NCBI RefSeq assembly: GCF_963169125.1
Contig: NC_084799.1
Span: 106,221,143-106,285,142 of the forward strand
From: Humulus lupulus
Taxonomy: Eukaryota; Streptophyta; Magnoliopsida; Rosales; Cannabaceae
DNA: 64,000 nucleotides
Direction: 5' to 3'
Shown here piece after piece: positions 58,255-64,000 of this stretch. Made by a program: the position numbers and the translations under genes. The stretch's first letter is position 1. Every line of letters starts with the position of its first letter. Under the pieces are notes generated by a model, which did no database searches, was not told the origin of the DNA, and saw nothing but the letters and a program-made list of their open reading frames with translations.

Positions 58255-58640
58255 GCTAAGGAGAGTGCATCCTAGGAGGCTAAGGAGAATGCATCCTAGG
58301 AGAGCTAAGGAGAGTGCATCCTAGGAGAGCTAAGGAGAGTGCATCCTAGGAGGCTAAGGAGAATGCATCCTAGGAGGCTAAGGAGAATGCATCCTAGGAG
58401 GCTTAGGAGAATGCATCCTAGGAGAGCTAAGGAGAGTGCATCCTAGGAGGCTCAGGAGAGTGCATCCGAGGAGAACTCAAGAGAGTGGTCCTAGGAGACC
58501 CCAAGGATGTGGTCCTGGGAGACCCCAAGAGAGTGTACCTAGGAGACCCCAAGGATGAGGTCCGAGGACGAGAGCCCAAGAGACCTTGGTCCGAGGAGAA
58601 CTCAAGAGAGTGGACCTAGGAGACCCCAAGGATGAGGAGA
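58255..58640. repeat. 24-25 bp minisatellite in LTR F
   Basis: Nine units of GCTAAGGAGARTGCATCCTAG plus GAG or GAGA occupy 58255-58473. They pass into diverged units built on 'ctcaagagagtggtcctagg' and 'agaccccaaggatg.ggtcc' up to about 58640. Units alternate between 24 and 25 bp. There are no unique spacers, so it is not CRISPR-like. Confidence 0.93.
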
Positions 58641-58990
58641 GAAGTGCATGTCCTACCACCATGCATGTCCGACCAACAAGTGTATGTCCTACCACCATAC
58701 ACATGTCCGACCAGCACTTGCATGAGTGGTCAGTAGGAGAGGTGAATCAACTAGCTAGAGGAGGACTAAGTCAAGATTTCCATAAACAACTTCAACAAGA
58801 TATGCGGGAATCTCTCATTCTTCCCACAAATGGGGGGGTTTGTTACATTTTGAATTTTGAATGTTTCTTTGTAATTTAAATGTAATAAATATAATGAAAT
58901 ATCCCGGTTCTAGGGGATACCGTATGTATGACCCTAAGCCTATAAATAGAGGGCTTATGGGATGAGAGGAGGGATTCTTCTGCTTCTTCT

Positions 58991-59072
58991 TTCTAGAGAG
59001 AGAAAATTTGGGTCTGAGTATTCTAGAGAGAGAAAACTTGGGTCTGAGTATTCTAGAGAGAGAAAGTGCTGG
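58991..59072. repeat. 30-bp direct repeat downstream of the TATA box
   Basis: TTCTAGAGAGAGAAAAYTTG followed by GGTCTGAGTA occurs at 58991 and 59021, with a partial third copy at 59051. It lies 40-120 bp after the TATA box, so it would be in the transcribed R/U5 leader. Confidence 0.92.
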
Positions 59073-60340
59073 CATTTGAAAGAATTCTTGTATCTTTGTA
59101 ATCTGTACTGGAGAAACTCAGTTGGCTCAGTCCATCTGATCTTGAGTACAGATCTATAAATCACAACTCTAAGTGGATTAGGCTATTACCGACAATTGGG
59201 GCTGAACCACTATAAAAATCTTGTGTGTTCTTTATTTTCTTTATTATACCGTCTGTGTTGTTTAAATTTTCTTGAAGGTTTGTCGTGTTTGACGTTCTCA
59301 CTTCGTTGGCTAAAAACACAGTCAACACTCTCTCTCAACATTCCTTTTATAGGCTCAATTAGGTTATTTATTTAGTTAATTAACAGCCCTAGGTCGAAAT
59401 TATCATGGGCTTTAGGCTCGTGAAATTTCCCATTTGATTATAAGCCCATTGGACTTAAAATCAAAGCCTGTATTATTTTCTATTGATTTAATTAATTAAA
59501 TAATTATTCAAATCCTTTATCAAATTGATTATTTATAGTTTGAACTTTGATTTAAACTTATTTATTAATTTAGATACCAATTTATCTTAATTAATAAATT
59601 TGCCCCAATTTCTCTTTTCTTCTCTAAATTGTATAACTCTGTGAAACTATCCAAAATTGACCTGGTCAGCTTTGATAATTCTAATTGATAATTAAATCAA
59701 TTAATTGAGACTATCTAGATGATTTTATCCAAGGTACAGTGAGGACCATGGGCCTATGAAATCAAGCTCCAATAAGTTATCATAAATCTAACAAATAAAT
59801 TTACTAACTTATTAATTCCTCGTGACTCCGCTAAAGACTTGAAATTGCACTCTTGAATTCACAGAACGCTCTATAAGCAATATAGATACATTATTAATTA
59901 TCCATTGTTACAACTATAATTGTCACTCAATCCTCTATAGACGGTCTACAATGAGATGGGACTAACATACTGTTTTACCACTCATTGTATTTTATCCTTA
60001 AAACATTTAGTTACTTGTAAATGATATTTCAGTAAACTAATATTAATTACTGAAATGAGATCTCTATCATTTAGCACATTGGACCAAACTAAAAGGAAAC
60101 CATCATTTCACTTCTTCATCAAAAGCTATAGATGTTCATATCTATGATTAACACTCCCACTCAATTATATTACTGAGTTCCCAAGATGTAAGTATGAGCT
60201 AGTCCGTAGGGTAAGCTGGTAACGAAAAAGTTAAAGAACTCAAATAATACAATCAGTTAGAATACTAACCTCTCAGAATTGAGATTGAATTGAAAAATGG
60301 TCAACAATATGATATGACTAGAATAGATAATAACGGTATG

Positions 60341-62310
60341 TGATAACTCTACACAATAGAGTTATTTTACCATATTTTATTTGCTAATTGTTGCTTAGTT
60401 CTTGAGTTTTTAATTGATTTGTTAAGTTTTTAAGTAATTTCTAATTTATTGGGTATATTTTGATTTTCTATATTTTTGTGTGTTTTTATAGTTATTTTGT
60501 TGTAAAATGTTGTAGTTAATTAGTTGAATTATTATTATTTAGTTTGAGGTTAAAAAATGTTGTATTATTGAACTTAAATATTAAATACAAATTAAGTTAT
60601 AATTAATATTTTCAAAGAATTAACTTGATTTATTTTAGAGTGAAAATATTTTATTAATTTATTTTATGTTTATTTTGTTAGGGAATTTGGTGTATTTTTG
60701 TGTTTGAAAAACAATGATAGAAAGCTAAAGAAAGATGGAAAAAAAATGTGTGGTACATCTGAAAACTAAGGCCCAAGTAGCAGCTTCCCTTCAGCCACAC
60801 GGGCCTAGCTCCTGCCAGCCCAGGCCCAACGCCTCCAGGCCTAACCACCTCTCCAGCAGCTCCCAGGCCCGAACGAAGCCCAGCTCCTGCGCCTGAAGCC
60901 CAGCCGAGCCCAACCACCTCTCCAGCAGCTTCTCGGCCCATGCCGCCTACCTCCATATGCCCAATCGAAGCCTCTAACCGCCTGGCACCACACCAGCCAA
61001 GCCCCTGCTCCCTGCACCACCGAAGCTTCCCAGGCCTAACACGCCCTAGGCCCAACATGCCTCCTACATGCCACCACAAAGCACCCTTCGGCCTAGCAGC
61101 CTGCCTGCTTCCCACCAGCCGCCTGAACCCTGGCCCAGCTACCTATTTGGTCCTCTTGAGCCCAAAAAAAATGTCTACAATGTACTTTTGTCCCCCATGT
61201 CCAAAAATGCCACATTTTTACCCAATTTTTCCACATATTTCACCACAAACATCATCATTACACCCTATAATTTACCCTTACTTGCCATATTATTATTAAT
61301 TTAATTAATCTAATCAATTTAAATTGATTATTTTAATGCTCTCATTTTGGCTATAAATAGGGAATTTCAAGACCATTTTAGGGTGCTTAATTTTTGGTTA
61401 CCATATTCTTTTCTACCATTTTCTCTCTACCATTCTCTCTTCCATTTTGGGGTTTTTCAAGAGCATTTTCAAGTATGTAGTTTGTTTATTTTGTAATTTC
61501 TATTCTAGTTATGTGCTTCTAATCTTTTTCATAAGATTATTAAGATCATGATGAATCAACTTGTAACTAGATAATATTTATGTTGTATGTTGATTTCCCT
61601 TGTAATGCAACAAAGTTTATGGATTTTTCTTCTTCATATATGTCTTTCATCTTTAATACCTTATAGTTTGGATTGTTAGATAATATTGAACTTTGTTCTT
61701 CATTTTGCAAAACATAATATTCTTTGTGTAAGATGTGCCATTAAATTGTACACATTCAATGCTTAGAACAAAAATATTATGTTTGACCTTATAAATAACG
61801 TTATTTGATTTTTTTTTGTTTCATTAGGTTGATTTACATTAAATACTTTGAAATTATACATTTTTTAAAAGTGAAGAAAAATCCTATCTTTTTAGAAATA
61901 ATTTGTTCTTAAAAGTATAAATCTATTTGGAAAATGATAGTTTGACTTATTTTAACTATCACTAAAACTTGGGAATCAATATACTAATAAGTATTATTAA
62001 ACTTACATTTTGTAGATTCTAGTATCTTAATAACCTTTCCTTTTAACACTTATTTTCAAATCATTATTGGTTTATTTTTATTCTCTTAAATAGATTTATT
62101 TTAAATCTTTTATTTTATGTTCATGATATTAAATCTCATCAATCTTTGGAGCTATGTTAGAATTTATTAATTTTGGTTTAAAATAGATTTCTTTTTTATT
62201 TTAGACAACACCTTTGGGTTCGATCTCATGCTTACATGAACACTAAATTTTATATACGATTCGTGCGCTTGTGAGTTATAAATTTTTAAAACATACCCAT
62301 TTTGGGTCCA
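60341..62310 (+). repeat. 5' LTR of the Athila-type element
   Basis: About 1.97 kb, ending near 'tttgggtcca' at 62310; the 3' limit is inferred from the primer-binding site. A GC-rich block at 60770-61140 contains a repeated 'aaccacctctccagcagct' (about 60842 and 60912). A TATAAATA box lies at 61352-61359. ORFs in the GC-rich block are not coding. Confidence 0.8.
61352..61359 (+). promoter_or_regulatory. TATA box of the Athila LTR
   Basis: TATAAATA in 'ttggctataaatagggaattt', about 960 bp before the LTR end, followed by a pyrimidine-rich leader. Confidence 0.65.
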
Positions 62311-63245
62311 TTAAGTTTTTGGCGCCGTTGCTGGCGAGTTGCAAGAGAAGAAACGAAATTTATCTCAAGGTTAGTGAATTCTTCTACTAGTTATTTTAAT
62401 TTTTGCACTTTAAAAAATAACTATATATACAAAAATACAATTTTTTTTATATATTTATATAAAAACTAAAAAAAAAAAGATAAGAAGAAAATTTGTGACG
62501 GTTCTACCTCCCATAAAAAAAAACTTACTTATATATTTATATTTATTGTTTTTTTTTGTTGACGACACTTGTGCCTCCTATCAATCTTTCTTTTTAATTT
62601 TTATAGTTGATGGCACTTGTGCCTCCTAATTTTGTTGTGATTTTGTTATAGTTTTTATTCCTTGTATTTCTTTGTTAGTTGACGGCACTTGTGCCTCCTA
62701 ACCTTTGTTGTAATTTTCTTTATTTATCTAGTTGTTATTATTTTATTTTTTTGCAAGTTACTAGTTGATGACAATTTTGCCTCCCAGTCTTTTATCTTAT
62801 GTTTTAGTTGATGGTACTTGTGCCTCCTAATTTTTACCTTATTTTTGTTATGGTTGATGACATGCTATGCCTCCCTACTCTTGCCTAATTTTTTATAGTC
62901 TTATTTAATTTTACCTTATTTTTCTTTGTCTTTTATCATATTTTAATGTAATTGTGAAAAAAAGAGAAACCTAAATCTTGTCCTTTCACCATAAGAAATT
63001 CTTGCTTAAAGGAAATTTGACCAAAATTCCCAATCCGCCTCTACTAATTAACCTCGGGGAGTTGTTAGTAGTGTGCGAGTAAGCGGAATTAAATAGGCCT
63101 GGGGACAAGTAAACCATAAGAATTATATTGTTGTGAAATCTCTAAAAATCCTAAGTATGCTCTGTGGTTGCGGTTTTAACTGATCTTCCACATCATAAAA
63201 TTGCTGGTTTGAGATTATCTTTATTGCCTTATCTGTGAAAATTGT
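62311..63245 (+). other. Athila leader with primer-binding site and a spaced six-copy motif
   Basis: After the primer-binding site (62320-62336), the leader is AT-rich. It carries six copies of a motif of about 23 bp, core GTTGATGGCACTTGTGCCTC, at 62558, 62606, 62678, 62764, 62807 and 62853. The AT-rich spacers differ from each other and the copy intervals are 43-86 bp. No ORF of note precedes gag. Confidence 0.85.
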
Positions 63246-64000
63246 ATGCATCATTGGGAACATAACTCTAAAAATCGATTAGTAAAAAGACGTTTATCTT
63301 TGTTTGAAATTGAAAGTGTTAGTAAAAATTTGAGCATCATGGAATCAATTACTAATCCTGTTGATGAAAATGTTGTGCCTGAAAAAACTTTGCTTGAATA
63401 TTTTGCACCTATTTCATCTAATGCTCCTTCATGTATTGTTCTTCCAACAACTTCTGCTACCCATTTTGAGCTTAAACCATCAATCATTCAATTGTTTCCA
63501 TCTTTTTATGGGTTGGATAGAGATGATCCTTACATGCATGCCAAAGATTTCTTAGAAATTTGCTCAACATTTAAATTTAAAAAAATTTCTGATGAGTCGG
63601 TCAAACTAAAACTATTCCCCTTTTCATTAAAAGACAAATCAAAAGCTTGGTTAAATTCCCTTCCCACGGGGTCTATAACTACATGGGATCAACTTTATAA
63701 TAAATTCTTGCTGAAATTTTTTTCGATGTCTAAAACTGATAGTCTAAGGAGAGAAATCTCCGAGTTTTTTCAAAAAGATAATGAAGAGTTTTATGAATGT
63801 TGGGAAAGACTTAAAGATTTATTAGTAAAATGTACTCATCATGGTTTTGAAAAATGGAGACTTGTAAATTATTTTTATGATGGTTTGACTCCCTCTAATC
63901 ATCAAATGATTTAATATATGCATACCGAATTTTTTTTAAAATTTCAAGGAAAAGAGGCTTGGGGTGCCCTTGAAAATTTATCTGTCAATTCAAAACAATG
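63246..64000 (+). pseudogene. gag: Athila gag, N-terminal part
   Basis: The open frame 63246-63914 may start at Met 63246 or at Met 63339 (MESITNPV). Gag motifs: LFPSFYGLDRDDPYMHAKDF, LEICSTFKF, LFPFSLKDKSKAWLNSLP, ITTWDQLYNKFLLKFF, RREISEFFQKDNEEFYECW and HHGFEKWRLVNYFYDGL, the Retrotrans_gag core in its usual Athila form. A TAA at 63912-63914 interrupts after NHQMI, and the same frame continues recognisably (EFFLKFQGKEAWGALENLS) to the window end, so this is a single nonsense mutation. Confidence 0.92.

Larger units (their letters stand above)
58133..59327 (+). mobile_element. Solo LTR 'F' with internal minisatellite
   Basis: 1195 bp between perfect CTCTC duplications (58128-58132 and 59328-59332), starting TGTTATCCCC and ending CAGTCAACA. 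A TATAAATAGAGGG promoter lies at 58941-58953. Two repeat zones are present, one in U3 and one just after the TATA box. The target is itself (CT)-rich, so the duplication could slip by two bases. No coding domain was recognised; the U5 end resembles those of the Tat/Retand and E LTRs. Confidence 0.87.
38170..60340 (-). mobile_element. Angela-like Ty1/copia retrotransposon, heavily nested
   Basis: On the minus strand the order is: 5' LTR (60340-57698, truncated), primer-binding site, leader, gag, protease, integrase, RT, RNase H, polypurine tract, 3' LTR (40034-38170). The order gag-PR-IN-RT-RH is diagnostic of Ty1/copia. Three direct insertions break it: a solo LTR of its own family in RNase H (40454-42311), a Tekay chromovirus at the RT/RNase H boundary (42575-52242) and solo LTR F in its 5' LTR (58133-59327). 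An Athila-type element at 60341 removes the start of the 5' LTR from view. Without these it would be about 9.4 kb. Multiple stops and lost catalytic residues make it inactive. Confidence 0.92.
57698..60340 (-). repeat. 5' LTR of the Angela-like element, split and truncated
   Basis: The family's left end TGTTGGAAAAAC starts at 57698. The LTR runs to 58132, resumes after solo LTR F at 59328 and stops at 60340 in 'taacggtatg', where the Athila-type element begins. About 1.44 of 1.86 kb is present. By eye it matches the 3' LTR with numerous substitutions and small gaps, more than separate the Tat element's LTRs. Confidence 0.9.
60341..64000 (+). mobile_element. Athila-type Ty3 element, 5' part
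   Basis: An LTR starting TGATAACTCT at 60341, a primer-binding site TGGCGCCGTTGCTGGCG (62320-62336, the tRNA-Asp-type site usual in Athila) and an Athila-style gag in + orientation. It truncates the Angela-like 5' LTR; GTATG (60336-60340) is the probable target site. The rest lies beyond the window. It is the outermost and probably the last large insertion on this side. Confidence 0.88.

Noticed and set aside
58255..58473. Possible CRISPR-like array
   Set aside because: Units are contiguous with no unique spacers, and it lies inside a plant solo LTR.
60678..61304. Proline- and alanine-rich ORFs on both strands
   Set aside because: They lie in the GC-rich block of the Athila LTR; low complexity, no domain and no conserved start.
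62320..62336. tRNA gene fragment
   Set aside because: Only the 17-bp primer-binding site is complementary to a tRNA 3' end; no cloverleaf surrounds it.

Overview
The window is nuclear DNA from a repeat-rich eudicot plant; the species cannot be named from it. The evidence is one spliced low-copy gene with GT-AG introns surrounded by several classes of plant transposon: Ty3 Tat/Retand-type, Tekay/Del-type chromovirus and Athila-type elements, a Ty1/copia Angela-like element, an L1-type LINE and MITEs. I see no rRNA or tRNA gene, no CRISPR array and no organellar block.

Layout. (1) 1-28799 is a nest. An unclassified LTR-like sequence (visible pieces 1-89, 2508-3581, 28059-28799) holds two Tekay-type solo LTRs, 90-2502 and 3582-28053. 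The second is split by three direct insertions: a copia-like solo LTR (4882-7362, itself holding a minisatellite-bearing solo LTR 'E1', 5825-7247), a complete 12.4 kb Tat/Retand element (8344-20740) and a second 'E' solo LTR (20833-27803). That E copy holds an Angela-like solo LTR (21197-26542), which holds a truncated LINE (22142-25665). Most junctions carry a visible 5-bp target duplication, so the order of insertion can be read directly. (2) 28800-37651 is an AT-rich island with MITEs and the only host gene found: a six-exon, membrane-anchored alpha/beta-hydrolase (32527-36157, + strand, 504 codons). (3) 37652 to the end is a second nest. A third E copy is cut by an Angela-like copia element on the minus strand (38170-60340). 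That element holds a solo LTR of its own family (40454-42311), a complete Tekay chromovirus (42575-52242) and a minisatellite-bearing solo LTR 'F' (58133-59327), and is cut at its 5' LTR by an Athila-type element (60341 to beyond 64000).

The retroelement genes are recognisable, but all carry stops or frameshifts, so none looks autonomous. The Tat/Retand element is the youngest datable one: its two 757-bp LTRs differ at about 15 sites by eye. It also carries a multi-exon gene on the opposite strand between pol and the 3' LTR, with its own TATA-like box and a 5'UTR intron, and a 119-bp tandem array after pol.

The most unusual signals are: an inverted repeat at the U5 end of four otherwise different LTR families; unrelated GC-rich minisatellite arrays at the same position in two copies of one LTR family; the spliced antisense gene; a sixfold spaced motif in the Athila leader; and a stop-free 102-bp intron in the hydrolase gene whose retention would add a hydrophobic segment.
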